Part shown: positions 26,481 to 35,835 of the stretch, in pieces | How positions within the stretch are numbered: the stretch's first letter is position 1 | Layout of the letters: each line of letters starts with the position of its first letter | Source of the DNA: CAVPDG01 sp963702535 | GTDB lineage: Bacteria > Chloroflexota > Anaerolineae > Anaerolineales > UBA4823 | NCBI GenBank assembly: GCA_963702535.1 | Contig: CAVPDG010000021.1 | Span: 99,789 to 163,788, forward strand | DNA length: 64,000 bases | Reading direction: 5' to 3' | Program-made: the position numbers and the translations under genes | Notes under the pieces: generated by a model | Databases searched by the model: none | What the model saw: the letters and a program-made list of their open reading frames with translations, nothing else | What the model was told of the DNA's origin: nothing

Positions 26481-27876
26481 CTACGCACGCGAAAGGCGGT
26501 CGGCTTTCTCGCGTGCTTCCTCAATCGTGCCCACCATCATGAAAGCCTGCTCGGGCAAATCGTCGTGCTTGCCATCCAGGATCTCACGGAAACCGCGCAC
26601 CGTCTCGCGCAGCGGCACGTAGCGCCCTTCCAGCCCGGTGAAGGTCGTCGCCACGTAGAAGGGCTGGGAGAAGAAGCGCTCCATCTTGCGCGCCCGGGAG
26701 ACGATGAGCTTATCCTCTTCGGCAAGCTCATCCACGCCCAGGATGGCGATGATGTCCTGCAGGTCCTTATAGCGTTGCAGCAGGCGCTGCACTTCGCGGG
26801 CGGTGGCATAGTGCTCGTCACCCACGATCAGCGGGTCCAGGATGCGCGACGTCGAAGCCAGCGGATCGACCGCCGGGTAAATGCCCTTCTCCGAGATGCG
26901 GCGCTCGAGGGCGATGGTGGCGTCCAGGTGGGTAAAGGTGGCAACCGGCGCCGGGTCGGAGTAGTCGTCTGCCGGCACGTAAACAGCCTGCATGGAGGTG
27001 ATGGAGCCATAGCGTGAGGAGGTGATGCGCTCCTGCAGCTCGCCCATCTCGGTCGCCAGGGTCGGCTGGTAGCCCACCGCCGAGGGCATACGCCCGAGCA
27101 GCGCCGAGACTTCCGAGCCAGACATGCTGAAGCGGAAGATGTTATCGATGAAGAGCAGCACATCCCGCCCGTTATCGCGGAAGTATTCAGCCATCGCCAG
27201 GGCGGAGAGCGCCACGCGCAGGCGCGAGCCGGATGGCTCGTTCATCTGTCCGAAGACCATCACGGTATCTTTGATCACGCCCAATTCGAGCATTTCGCGG
27301 TAGAGCTGCGTGCCTTCTCTCGTGCGCTCGCCCACGCCGGCGAAAACCGAGTTGCCCTGGTGGACGGTGGCGATGGAGCGGATCAGCTCCATGATGATGA
27401 CGGTCTTGCCCACGCCCGCCCCGCCGAAGATGCCCGTCTTGCCGCCCTTGGTGAAGGGCGCAATCAGGTCGATGACTTTGATCCCCGTCTCAAACACATC
27501 CACGCGGGTGGATTGGTCGGCGAAAGTCGGCGCAGGCGCGATGGATGGGATAATATTGGCTGGCGTGCACCGGTCCCTTGTTGTCCACCGGCTTGCCGAG
27601 CACGTTGAAGACGCGTCCCAGGGTCTCCGGACCCACCGGCACCTGGATCGGCGCGCCGGTGCTGTTCGCCTGGCGCCCGCGCTGCAAGCCGTCGGTGGTG
27701 TCCATGGCGACGCAGCGCACCCAGCTATTGCCCAGGTGCTTTTCCACCTCCAGGACAAGCGGCTCCTCATTTTCTCGCTGCACTTCCACCGCTTCGTAAA
27801 TCTCCGGCATTTGGTCCGGAGGGAATTCAACATCCACCACGCCACCCAAAACCTGCACCACTCTACCTTTTGCCAT
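26481..27876 (-). CDS. atpD: ATP synthase F1 beta subunit (frame break near 27541)
   Basis: Catalytic subunit of F1. The N-terminus ('GRVVQVLGGVVDVEFPPDQM') reads from 27876. The nucleotide site follows: Walker A 'GGAGVGKTVIIMELI', catalytic 'GVGERTREGTQLYREM', Walker B 'LLFIDNIFRF', and the DELSEED-equivalent 'ILGVDELAEEDKLIVSRARK'. Near 27541 the sense moves from '...YYPIHRA' to 'PAPTFADQSTRVDVFETG'; removal of one base restores it. Since no other beta-subunit copy is seen here and the enzyme is essential, a sequence error is much more likely than loss. It lies 11 bases after atpG. Confidence 0.95.
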
Positions 27877-27887
27877 CCTATCCTCCG

Positions 27888-28778
27888 TTATTTAGCCAAT
27901 GCCTCGGCACCGCCGGCGATATCCAGCATCTCGCTGGTGATCGATTGCTGGCGGGCTTTGTTGTATTCCAGGGTCAGTGCTCCGGCTAGCTCGCTGGCGC
28001 TGTCCGAGGCGTTCTTCATCGCAACCATGCGAGCGGCGTGCTCGCTCGCCAGCGCTTCGAGTATCGCCTGGTACACCTGCAGCGCCGTAAAGCGCGGGAT
28101 GATCTCATCCAAAAGCTGTTGCTCGCCCGGCTCGTAAATGTACGCCGCAGCCAGTCCGCGCGTCTCGTGCCTGAAATCCGCCACCCGCCCCTCGCCTGAA
28201 TCCACTTCCAGGGGCAGCAGCTTTTTGATCGTAGGCGTCTGGCGCATCATGCTGATGAAATCGGTGTACACCAGGTAAACTTCATCGACCTTGCCGATCA
28301 AGAAATCATCCACCACCAGCCTTCCGATGGATGAGACATCGGTGAAAGTGGGCGCGGCGGGCAGGTTGCTGAACTCCGCCAGTATGTTCTTGCCCAGGCG
28401 CAACAGGATATCCCTGCCTTTGCGCCCCACTGTGATGTACTGCACCGGTACTTCATATTTATCAAAGCGCTGTAAGCAATAGCGCACGATATTGGTATTG
28501 TAGGCTCCCGCCAAGCCCCGGTCGCTGGTGAGCAGCACCACCAGCACGGTCTTCACCTCGGCGCGGCGGCTGAGCAGAGGATGCAGCGTCGCTCGCCCCG
28601 GCTGACCGGCAATATGGGTGAGCACCTGCCAGGCTTTGGTGGCGTACGGGCGTGTGTTCAGCATGGCTGCCATGGCGCGCCGCACCTTGCTGGCGCTCAC
28701 GGTCTGCAACGCGCGCGTGAGTTGGGCGATATTTTTGACACTGCGGATGCGCAGGCGTACTTCTCTGGCCGTTGACAT
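27888..28778 (-). CDS. atpG: ATP synthase F1 gamma subunit
   Basis: 296 residues, normal length. N-terminal 'AREVRLRIRSVKNIAQLTRA' and the C-terminal helix 'EYNKARQQSITSEMLDIAGG' are the two long helices of the rotor coiled coil inside the alpha3-beta3 ring. 'LLTSDRGLAGAYNTNI' is the conserved Rossmann-like strand. Start ATG at 28778, only three bases after the atpA stop. Confidence 0.95.
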   Translation of the reverse strand: MSTAREVRLRIRSVKNIAQLTRALQTVSASKVRRAMAAMLNTRPYATKAWQVLTHIAGQPGRATLHPLLSRRAEVKTVLVVLLTSDRGLAGAYNTNIVRYCLQRFDKYEVPVQYITVGRKGRDILLRLGKNILAEFSNLPAAPTFTDVSSIGRLVVDDFLIGKVDEVYLVYTDFISMMRQTPTIKKLLPLEVDSGEGRVADFRHETRGLAAAYIYEPGEQQLLDEIIPRFTALQVYQAILEALASEHAARMVAMKNASDSASELAGALTLEYNKARQQSITSEMLDIAGGAEALAK

Positions 28779-28781
28779 GGG

Positions 28782-30443
28782 TTACTGCCAGCTGCTGGTA
28801 AATCCGTCCAGTGCGCTGCGCAAGGCGCCTTCCAGCTCGGGCGTCAGGCGTTTCTTTTCGGTGATCTCCTTACCGATCTCGGAATGGGAGGTCTCCATGT
28901 AGCGCACCAGCTCGCTTTCCCAGCGTTTCATCTCCGGCAGGGGCACGCTATCGGCGTAGCCATTGGTGCCGGCATAAATGACGATCACCTGGTTCTCCAG
29001 TGTCACGGGCGAGTACTGCGCTTGCTTGAGGATCTCTTGCATGTGCTGTCCCCGGTTGAGCTGCGCCTGCGTGGCTTTATCCAGGTCGGAGCCAAATTGG
29101 GCAAAGGCGGCCAGCTCGCGGAAGGAAGCCATGTCCAGCCGCAAGCGACCGGCTACCTGTTTCATCGCCTTGGTTTGGGCGTCGCCGCCCACGCGGGAGA
29201 CCGAGATGCCCACGTTGATCGCCGGGCGAATGCCGGCGTAGAACAGGTTGTTCTCCAGGTAGATCTGCCCGTCGGTGATCGAGATCACGTTGGTGGGGAT
29301 ATATGCCGAAACGTCGCCCAGCAGCGTCTCGATGATCGGCAGGGCGGTCAGCGAGCCGCCGCTGCCCTTCACTTTGAGCACCTGGTAGCTGTCTGCGTCT
29401 GGCATTTCCTTCAGTGCCGTCTCAGCGTCGTGCCGCGCCCGCGGACCCCCATAGATCGTCCCGCCAACGGCGTCCTCCTTTGCCACGAGCAGCTCCGCAT
29501 ATCCTTTGGGTACGATGGCAAAATTGTCCGCCACGCGCGCCGCTCGCTCCAGCAAGCGGGAGTGCAGGTAGAACACGTCGCCGGGATAGGCTTCACGCCC
29601 CGGCGGGCGGCGCAGCAGCAGCGATACCTGCCGGTATGCCCAGGCGTGCTTGGAGAGGTCGTCATACACCACCAGGGCGTCGCGCCCGCTCACCATGAAC
29701 TCCTCGCCGATGGCGCAGCCGGCGTAGGGGGCGATGTACTGCAAGGCTGCCGGCTCATCCGCCGCAGCCACCACCACCGTCGTGTAATCCATCGCCCCGT
29801 AGCGCTCGAGCACTGCCACAGTGCGGGCGATGGCGGCTTTCTTCTGCCCGATGGCGACGTAAATGCACAGCAGGTCCTTGCCCTTCTGGTTGATGATCGT
29901 ATCGATGGCAACTGCCGTCTTGCCCGTCTGCCGGTCGCCGATGATCAGCTCGCGCTGCCCGCGACCGATGGGGATCATCGAATCGATGGCTTTGATGCCG
30001 GTCTGCACCGGGGCATCCACGTCCTTGCGCAGCACCACACCCGGAGCGATGCGCTCGATGGGACGGTAGCGCTCGATCTTGATCGGACCTTTACCGTCGA
30101 TGGGCTGCCCCAGCGCATTGACCACGCGCCCGATCATGCCATCGCCCACCGGCACCGAGGCGATGCGCCCCGTGGATACCACCTGCATGCCTTCCTCGAT
30201 CGCCGTGTACTCGCCCATGATGATGATACCCACCAGGTCGCTCTCCAGGTTGAAGGCGATGCCCATCACACCGTTGGCGAACTGGACGAGCTCCTGGGCG
30301 CGCACATCGCTCAGACCTTTGGCGCGGGCGATGCCGTCCCCGGCCTCCACCACCACGCCAACATCGCGCACATCCAGCGCTGGCTGGAAATCATCGATTT
30401 GCTTCTTCAGGTCTGCGGTAATTTGGTTGATCAGATCCGACAT
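28782..30443 (-). CDS. atpA: ATP synthase F1 alpha subunit
   Basis: 553 residues, slightly long. Walker A 'IGDRQTGKTAVAIDTIIN', 'AIGQKKAAIARTVAVLERY', Walker B-like 'DALVVYDDLSKHAWAYRQ', and the signature 'PAINVGISVSRVGGDAQT'. It begins the run atpA-atpG-atpD-atpC-mreB. Immediately upstream is an M42 peptidase instead of the delta and Fo genes found in the common atpBEFHAGDC order, so the synthase genes are split. A long open frame opposite this gene is a shadow of its codon bias. Confidence 0.97.
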   Translation of the reverse strand: MSDLINQITADLKKQIDDFQPALDVRDVGVVVEAGDGIARAKGLSDVRAQELVQFANGVMGIAFNLESDLVGIIIMGEYTAIEEGMQVVSTGRIASVPVGDGMIGRVVNALGQPIDGKGPIKIERYRPIERIAPGVVLRKDVDAPVQTGIKAIDSMIPIGRGQRELIIGDRQTGKTAVAIDTIINQKGKDLLCIYVAIGQKKAAIARTVAVLERYGAMDYTTVVVAAADEPAALQYIAPYAGCAIGEEFMVSGRDALVVYDDLSKHAWAYRQVSLLLRRPPGREAYPGDVFYLHSRLLERAARVADNFAIVPKGYAELLVAKEDAVGGTIYGGPRARHDAETALKEMPDADSYQVLKVKGSGGSLTALPIIETLLGDVSAYIPTNVISITDGQIYLENNLFYAGIRPAINVGISVSRVGGDAQTKAMKQVAGRLRLDMASFRELAAFAQFGSDLDKATQAQLNRGQHMQEILKQAQYSPVTLENQVIVIYAGTNGYADSVPLPEMKRWESELVRYMETSHSEIGKEITEKKRLTPELEGALRSALDGFTSSWQ

Positions 30444-30465
30444 GGGTCCTCCGGGAAGAATTGTG

Positions 30466-31542
30466 TCAAAAAGTAGCTGTTAAGCCCTTCACAGTCTGTG
30501 CATCCAGCCGCCGGACGAGGGCGACCAGCAGCTTGAGCGCCGCGTCGAAATCGTCGCGGTGCAGGATCGAGCTATGCGAGTGGATGTGGCGGGCTGCCAC
30601 ACCGATCACCGCCGTGGGCACGCCCGTGGCGTGCAGGTGGATCACGCCGCCATCGGTGGCGCCGCCCTCCACGTAAGAAATCTGCACCGGAACGCCGGTC
30701 TCCTGGGCGGTATCCATGATCAATTGGCGCAGCGCCAGGTTAGGGATCATGCGCGCTTCGTAGATGATCAGCGTGGGACCCTTGCCCAGCTTGACGGTCG
30801 ACTCATCCGGCTTGATGCCCGGCACGTCGCCGGCGATATCCGACTCGAGCACGATCGCCACATCCGGATCCACAGCCCGCACGCTGGTCGTCGCCCCGCG
30901 CAACCCCACCTCTTCCATCACGGTCGAGACGCCGTACACCTCGTTGGGGTGACCGCTTTTCTTCAGCTCCTCGAGCGCGGCGATCACCAGGGCAACACCC
31001 ACCCGGTCGTCGAAGGCTTTGGAGAGGTAGGTCTTGCCGCTCACCATCTCGACGAAGGCTGCGCTGGGGTAAACCGGATCGCCCTGCCGCACACCGGCGG
31101 CTTCGACCTCGGCTTTGCTGGAAACGCCGATGTCGATGTACATATCCTTCTTCTCGACCACCTTCTTGCGCTCGTCGGGTGAGAGCAGGTGCGGCGGTCG
31201 GGCGCCGATGACGCCGATCACCTCGCCCTGGCGCGTCTGGATGATCACCCGCTGCCCCAGCAGCACCTGGTCGAACCAGCCGCCCAGCGGCAGGAACTTG
31301 ATGAAGCCGTCATCGGAGATGTGCTTCACCATAAAGCCAATCTCATCCATGTGCCCGGCGAGCATCACCTTGGGAGACGCCGCGCTGCCGGTCTGGCGGC
31401 AGATCACCGAGCCGATCTTATCCTGGGAGAGCTCGCCCAGCGGCTCCAGGTATTTACGCACCACGGCCCGGACAGGTGCTTCATATCCGGGCACGCCAGG
31501 CGCTTCAGTTAGAGTTTTCAGGAGCTCAACGGTAGAATCCAT
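30466..31542 (-). CDS. M42-family dinuclear metallo-aminopeptidase
   Basis: 358 residues, full length for the M42 (FrvX/glutamyl aminopeptidase/TET) family, which trims peptides in large tetrahedral shells in the cytoplasm. Metal and catalytic motifs: 'LAGHMDEIGFMV' (His and Asp), 'KAFDDRVG' (bridging Asp), 'TVMEEVGLRGA' (Glu-Glu), 'LESD' and a C-terminal 'ARHIHSHSSI' (His). 'EGGATDGGVIHLHATGVP' is the usual active-site rim. It lies just ahead of atpA (22 bases) on the same strand, so it may be the first gene of the F1 transcript. Confidence 0.92.
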   Translation of the reverse strand: MDSTVELLKTLTEAPGVPGYEAPVRAVVRKYLEPLGELSQDKIGSVICRQTGSAASPKVMLAGHMDEIGFMVKHISDDGFIKFLPLGGWFDQVLLGQRVIIQTRQGEVIGVIGARPPHLLSPDERKKVVEKKDMYIDIGVSSKAEVEAAGVRQGDPVYPSAAFVEMVSGKTYLSKAFDDRVGVALVIAALEELKKSGHPNEVYGVSTVMEEVGLRGATTSVRAVDPDVAIVLESDIAGDVPGIKPDESTVKLGKGPTLIIYEARMIPNLALRQLIMDTAQETGVPVQISYVEGGATDGGVIHLHATGVPTAVIGVAARHIHSHSSILHRDDFDAALKLLVALVRRLDAQTVKGLTATF

Positions 31543-31909
31543 AAGTCCTCGATTTAACGGGCGGTTAATCGGTCAAATGATACCTGAAAGAGGGCATCTT
31601 GTCCAGTTCTTCACGATCAGCCAGCCTCTTAAGAGACGCCTGTGGTCCCAACCTGCTGCCAAGCCTACTTCATCCGCTTTACTGGTGCCTTCCATCTTAT
31701 TAGAATGCACAGTAGCTGGTAATTCAGGTGCGTAACGCTCTCAATCCCGCTTTTTCACACACTTGCACAGGCAAGATACTCATTGATTTACGCGGAATCT
31801 TGTTGTATAGTATCCATAGTTTGTGTTGCAGTAATCACATGATAATTCGAGTGCGAGTAAACCGGTAATTATACAGGTCAAACACTGGCCCAGGATGGGC
31901 TGACACATA
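31543..31909. other. AT-rich gap before the cassette island, no gene seen
   Basis: A 367-bp stretch without a credible reading frame. It separates the M42 gene (minus) from the plus-strand island and marks a visible fall in GC. I looked for an attI or attC site, tRNA or clear promoter and found none that I would defend. Confidence 0.5.
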
Positions 31910-32337
31910 TTGGCGCACTTCGATGCCAACTCAATCATCGTCTATCAAGCCTTCAGACCGGTCATTGGACAATTTGCGGTAAAAAACGGTTTCTTTGGCG
32001 GTGAGTTCAATACCACATACATTGCCGAGCAACGGCTTATTCTCCAAGAGATGCCGGGAAGCCTCAATACGCCTAGCGAACGAGTGTATTGGCCGGAAGA
32101 CCCGGTTGTTCGAACGCGGTTGGGATTCGACGAGAGCAGCCCAACGAATGCATGGAGGCTTACGTGGCTAACTGTTGCCCGCACTTATGCCGGCATCGGT
32201 TCACCGCCACGCAGCTGATGGGTGCCGTTGGGTGCCAGGATTTCAATAAATACAAAGTAGTCTATAGTGCCGAGAAGCTAATCTTCTCCATGCCGGAGTA
32301 CGATCAAGAATTAGCGGCGCGGCATAATATCAAATAG
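31910..32337 (+). pseudogene. Degenerate DUF4291-like gene
   Basis: The first part reads 'ANSIIVYQAFRPVIGQFA' and 'KNGFFGGEF', which matches the start of DUF4291 proteins as I remember them. The next block expected in that family is missing, and the text turns into 'PGSLNTPSERVYWPEDP'. The frame then changes around 32160-32200, and a second open part ends in 'YKVVYSAEKLIFSMPEYDQE' at 32337. Probably an internally deleted, decaying cassette gene. It lies 18 bases before the lipoprotein gene, with no attC-like site between them. The family call rests on one segment only. Confidence 0.45.
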
Positions 32338-32355
32338 TGAGGAAAAGAGGCAATT

Positions 32356-32913
32356 ATGAAAAATAAACTCATTCTCTTCCCATTACTAACCCTTTTCTTT
32401 GCCATCATTGGCTGTGAGTTAGGGGGCGTGGAATACGATCCGGGAATTGAACTCACCACCTGCAATAGTAAATGCGGTGAGACAGACTGGTGTCAAACTT
32501 CACGTGGAGATATGATCGAGAATCAAAAAGTTGAGTTGAGTTTTCGCCTTTATGGAGTTAATCAAGATGGTACTAGAGATTTCCCGGAGGGTTTACAAAC
32601 CGTAAACGTTACATCTATTCTCACTGTGGATGGGGAGGGAAGTGTAAAGATCTCAATGAAAGATGCAAACGGCCAATTGATCTCAGCGACTGCGACCAAC
32701 GGAACTCCAGCTGAACTAACCACCGATGTATCCCTGGTTTTGAAAAAAGAAAAGCCCTCCGCATTGTCGGATCAGATACAGTCGGCCAGTATCGAAGGAA
32801 TTACTGTGGAAACGGTTGATGGACCTGCGTCTGGTGTGCAGATCAACCTGGCCGTCAATGGGTGTGTCTCGAACTGGTGCACGGGAACTCATCCTGTATG
32901 CACATCAGAGTGA
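32356..32913 (+). CDS. Small lipoprotein of unknown function
   Basis: 185 residues. Signal peptide 'KLILFPLLTLFFAIIGC' ends in a lipobox (AIIGC, Cys20), so it should be lipid-anchored outside the membrane. The mature part has Cys pairs near the start ('TTCNSKCGETDWCQTS') and end ('NGCVSNWCTGTHPVC'), which could form disulphides, with a beta-rich middle. AGAGG is eight bases before the ATG. It ends 43 bases before an attC-like site, as a cassette gene should. Codon use is more AT-rich than in the flanking genome. Not recognised. Confidence 0.75.
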   Translation: MKNKLILFPLLTLFFAIIGCELGGVEYDPGIELTTCNSKCGETDWCQTSRGDMIENQKVELSFRLYGVNQDGTRDFPEGLQTVNVTSILTVDGEGSVKISMKDANGQLISATATNGTPAELTTDVSLVLKKEKPSALSDQIQSASIEGITVETVDGPASGVQINLAVNGCVSNWCTGTHPVCTSE

Positions 32914-32956
32914 TAAATGTCTTGTAGTGAATAATTCGGGTTTTTAAGAGAGAGCC

Positions 32957-33082
32957 GCCCAACACCGGCCGGGACCTGACCGCCTTTGGCGGAGGGTATG
33001 CGGCGCGGGTATCGAGAAGTGGCGCGATAATGGGAAAGTACATTGCAGGCATCGCCGCTGCTGCTGAGCCAAACCATTGGAC
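32957..33082 (+). repeat. attC-like recombination site 1
   Basis: Starts GCCCAAC (fits RYYYAAC), then ACC-GGC, and closes with GCC-AAACC-ATTGGAC in the place of GTTRRRY; the first G and one inner G have changed. The inner part can fold into an imperfect hairpin. It shares a 26-base block, 33015-33040 (AGAAGTGGCGCGATAATGGG...), with site 2 at 34576-34601. The lipoprotein stop is 43 bases before it, and the next gene may start at GTG 33088, five bases after it. Confidence 0.6.
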
Positions 33083-33087
33083 CGCCT

Positions 33088-33859
33088 GTGTTCAGAGAAT
33101 TCGCAAGGAGATTATCTGGAAGCCTTCGAAGGGAATGGGCAGAACAAGATCTCGGGGCCGTTGTCATCGCGCTTCACCTGGTACCGGGTCTTATAATCGC
33201 GGGCTTCTTCTTTGTTCTCTCGCGGATGTTCATCCAATGGGGCTTCACGGGATACCTTGCCCTCCTTGGTTACGATTCCGATCTGTCTCGTGCCTATTGA
33301 GATCAGCGTGATGCTTCTCTGGGGTAGGAGAGTCACAGGAAAATGGTCCTTGTCGGCTCCCATTGGCTATCGCCAGCGTGGAACAGTTTTCGATTATGTT
33401 GTGTTACCGCTTCTCCTGTTCATTTGCTGGGGCGTCCTGTCGATTGGGGTCGCCCCCAGCTCTCGGTCTCTTGAAACTCAACTGTCTGTCTGGCTTCCGG
33501 CGTGGGCTACACAAGCATCGCTCATTAATGGTCTGCTCAGCAGCTCTCCCACCCAGCGTTCAATCACCATCGGCCTGGCAGTACTGCTATCTGGTCTTGT
33601 TGCGCCAGTTGTGGAGGAAATGTACTTCCGAGGGTTTTTTCTTCCAAAAATGGAGCGGTGGGGATGGGCGGCTCCCGCCATCAATGCGCTGCTATTTGCT
33701 GTATATCACTTCTACTTCCCGGGGAATGTGCTGGGTATCTTTGTAGCATTTGTCCCAGTCGCGTATGTTGTTATGGTCAAGAAGAACTGGCGGATAGGAG
33801 CCGTGTTCCACAGTTTAGTCAATCTATGGGGAGTGTATCGTTTGGCTGCGTTAATCTGA
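33088..33859 (+). CDS. CPBP (Abi/CAAX-type) intramembrane protease (frame break near 33268)
   Basis: Multi-pass membrane protein. The family's glutamic-protease motif is plain: 'VAPVVEEMYFRGFFLP' (EExxxR), then 'NALLFAVYHFYFPGN' (conserved His) and 'IGAVFHSLVNLWG' (His/Asn). The N-terminal helices ('VVIALHLVPGLIIAGFFFVL') read in another frame up to about 33265, then 'LVTIPICLVPIEISVMLLWG' continues; one base restores it. The start is uncertain; GTG at 33088 directly after the attC-like site is in frame. CPBP proteins in bacteria process or protect against bacteriocins and peptides, but the target is unknown here. Confidence 0.8.
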
Positions 33860-33920
33860 CGGCGGGATAACAACCCACTGGAGCCGACTCGGATCTCTGG
33901 CGGCACTCTGGATAACTTTC

Positions 33921-34503
33921 ATGAATACGGATTTATCCATGGACATCCGATCGCTCTTCACACGATTTCCGACGTTGCCAACACAACGTTTGACGTTGCG
34001 GGCATTCCGGCAAACCGATCTGCAAGATCTGTACGACTACGCCACTGATCCCGAGATTGATCGGTATACACCCTGGTTGCGTTATCAATCCCTGGCTGAG
34101 GCACAGGTCGATCTCGATGACTTTATTGCTGGGTACGAACGTGATGGGCTCAGCCTTGGGGGATCGAGCATAACGTTGACCAACGCTTGATCGGGTTAAT
34201 CAATCTGAGCCTTCCACAGCCTCGATACCGGCGAACGGAACTGGGATTTACGATTGCGCGAGCCTATTGGCGACAAGGCTATGCTTCGGAAGCGGCTCGT
34301 GCGGTGATCAAGTTTGCGCTAGGGCCAATGAAGCTGGGCCGTGTAGAAGCCGTATGTTTGCCAGAAAATCAAGCGTCAGCCGCGCACTGCAAAAAGCAGG
34401 GATGCAATACGAGGGATTGCTGCATAGCTATCAGGGATGGCGAGGAGAACCGCGAGATCTCCAGATATTTGCGGTGACCGCATTGGAATACTCCCAGATG
34501 TAA
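33921..34503 (+). CDS. GNAT N-acetyltransferase, RimJ/RimL type (two frame breaks)
   Basis: Opens with 'LPTQRLTLRAFRQTDLQDLY', the usual first strand and helix of RimJ/RimL-like acetyltransferases. After a break near 34185 comes 'LGFTIARAYWRQGYASEAAR', the acetyl-CoA pyrophosphate loop (R/Q-x-x-G-x-A). After a second break near 34370 it ends with 'LQKAGMQYEGLLHSYQGWRG', the final beta-alpha-beta. Substrate may be a protein N-terminus or a small amine. It stops 35 bases before attC-like site 2. ATG at 33921 or 33939. Confidence 0.8.
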
Positions 34504-34538
34504 CCTGGCGCGGGGCAATCTGAACACGCTTTAGTGGT

Positions 34539-34643
34539 GCTCAACACCGGCTGCGGGTAGCGGTCGCGATTTTCAAGAAGTGGCGCGATAATGGGAAAGT
34601 ATCTGGCAGACATCGCCGCTGCGCCTGAGCCAATCCGTTGGGC
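34539..34643 (+). repeat. attC-like recombination site 2 (best preserved)
   Basis: Begins GCTCAAC (RYYYAAC) and ends GTTGGGC (GTTRRRY), 105 bp apart. Next to these cores lie ACC-GGCT and AGCC-AATCC, which pair as the inner arms. Between them GCGGGTAGCGG and CGCCGCTGCGCC continue an imperfect stem. These are the defining traits of integron attC sites, which recombine as folded single strands. It is 35 bases after the GNAT stop and 29 before the next start. Confidence 0.7.
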
Positions 34644-34672
34644 GGTCCGTAGATAAAGGAAAACATGAGCGG

Positions 34673-35818
34673 ATGAAAACTTACCGAAATGAAAAACATG
34701 GTTTTGAGATAGATATGCCAGAAGAATGGGCTCCTGTTCCTGCAGCGGTATTTGGCTTTGTGGGTATTTTCTATGGGCCTATTCCAAAGGGGGCCAATAA
34801 AAACTGGATCCAATATGGTTGTCGTGACGAAGCAATGAACTTCGAGATTGGTCCTTTATTCCAAATGCCCCGCCTTAGTGATACTGAACGCGAGTTTACC
34901 CTTTTTGCACAGAGTATGGGCTTCAAAGATTTAGTGTTCGGCAGAATTATGGTTGGGGATAAAGAGCATGTCTGTGCACACTACTATATAAACGATAAAA
35001 TGGGAAAACGGTGGAACAAAAAGTACATGATCGTCTTTGGCGGGATTGAATATGCGATCACTGGCACTTGCAATGATCCAGACTGGTTCACAAGACGCGA
35101 GAAAGATTGGGATGCTATCGTTAAGACATTCCATCTGCTGGCGCCTGTTGCCGAATCGACTGATTCAACCGAAAGAGCAGAAAGAGATAAAAATAAGAGG
35201 CGGGAAATTATTGACCAACGCATCGAAATGAGAGAGATGACAGGGGACCTGTATGCCAGGGCTTATGAAGCTGTTGCGATGGGGCAATATGCAAAAGCAC
35301 ACGCTCTCTTAGAAGAGTGTCTCCGGGATAACCCAGATCATGTCTTGGCACATAAAGAATTGGCTGTCGTGTTAAAGAAAACAGGTGACATACCGGGCGC
35401 TCTGCGTCACCGAAGAGATGTAAAACGTCTTGCTCCAGACGATACCATCAATCGAGCCAACCTTGCAGAATTACTTGCTGGGAGCGGGAAGAAGGGTGAA
35501 GCATTACGGGAAACGAGAGAAATATTGACGATCGAGCCCGATCACCCGGTTTTTCGGAAATTAGAGGGTAAGCTGGTTGCAAATCGTTTTGTGGACTACA
35601 AAATCCTTTTCTTGAGTTCTTTGGTTTCACTGCTGTTTCTCGACATGAGTTTGCTGATTCCAGAATATATTTTGGTCAAGAATGTGTGGTGCGTGAGCTT
35701 GTTGATGATTGTGCCGGTCTATGGAATGTTTGTGTCTGGGCCGTGGGTAGGGATTCCAAGGATAATATCCGGCTTAATGGCTAGTGTGCTTTATCTACTG
35801 TTTCTATTGAATTCTTGA
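34673..35818 (+). CDS. TPR membrane protein, cassette-borne, unknown function
   Basis: 381 residues from an ATG 29 bases after attC-like site 2. The first 150 residues form an alpha/beta domain starting 'YRNEKHGFEIDMPEEWAPV', the pattern of PsbP/Mog1-like 'stress' domains. A charged helix links it to about three TPR-like repeats ('AVAMGQYAKAHALLEECLRD', 'VLKKTGDIPGALRHRRDVKR', 'LLAGSGKKGEALRETREIL'). Two hydrophobic helices close the protein. Its base composition is clearly more AT-rich than the surrounding chromosome, a sign of transfer. It may share a transcript with the next gene. Not recognised as a named family. Confidence 0.75.
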   Translation: MKTYRNEKHGFEIDMPEEWAPVPAAVFGFVGIFYGPIPKGANKNWIQYGCRDEAMNFEIGPLFQMPRLSDTEREFTLFAQSMGFKDLVFGRIMVGDKEHVCAHYYINDKMGKRWNKKYMIVFGGIEYAITGTCNDPDWFTRREKDWDAIVKTFHLLAPVAESTDSTERAERDKNKRREIIDQRIEMREMTGDLYARAYEAVAMGQYAKAHALLEECLRDNPDHVLAHKELAVVLKKTGDIPGALRHRRDVKRLAPDDTINRANLAELLAGSGKKGEALRETREILTIEPDHPVFRKLEGKLVANRFVDYKILFLSSLVSLLFLDMSLLIPEYILVKNVWCVSLLMIVPVYGMFVSGPWVGIPRIISGLMASVLYLLFLLNS

Positions 35819-35835
35819 CAAATATCGGTGTTTCC

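Noticed and set aside
28884..30476. A 530-codon open frame on the plus strand
   Set aside because: It lies exactly opposite atpA; His/Asp/Gly-rich text is what the reverse of that codon bias gives. No ribosome binding site or family sense.
31600..31900. tRNA or attI search in front of the island
   Set aside because: No cloverleaf or T-loop sequence and no GTTRRRY core in a convincing setting were found.
33860..33920. Possible attC left half (ATAACAACCCACTGGAGCCG) between CPBP and GNAT genes
   Set aside because: The position fits a cassette border, but the core does not match RYYYAAC well and there is no matching GTTRRRY right core, so it is not listed as a site.
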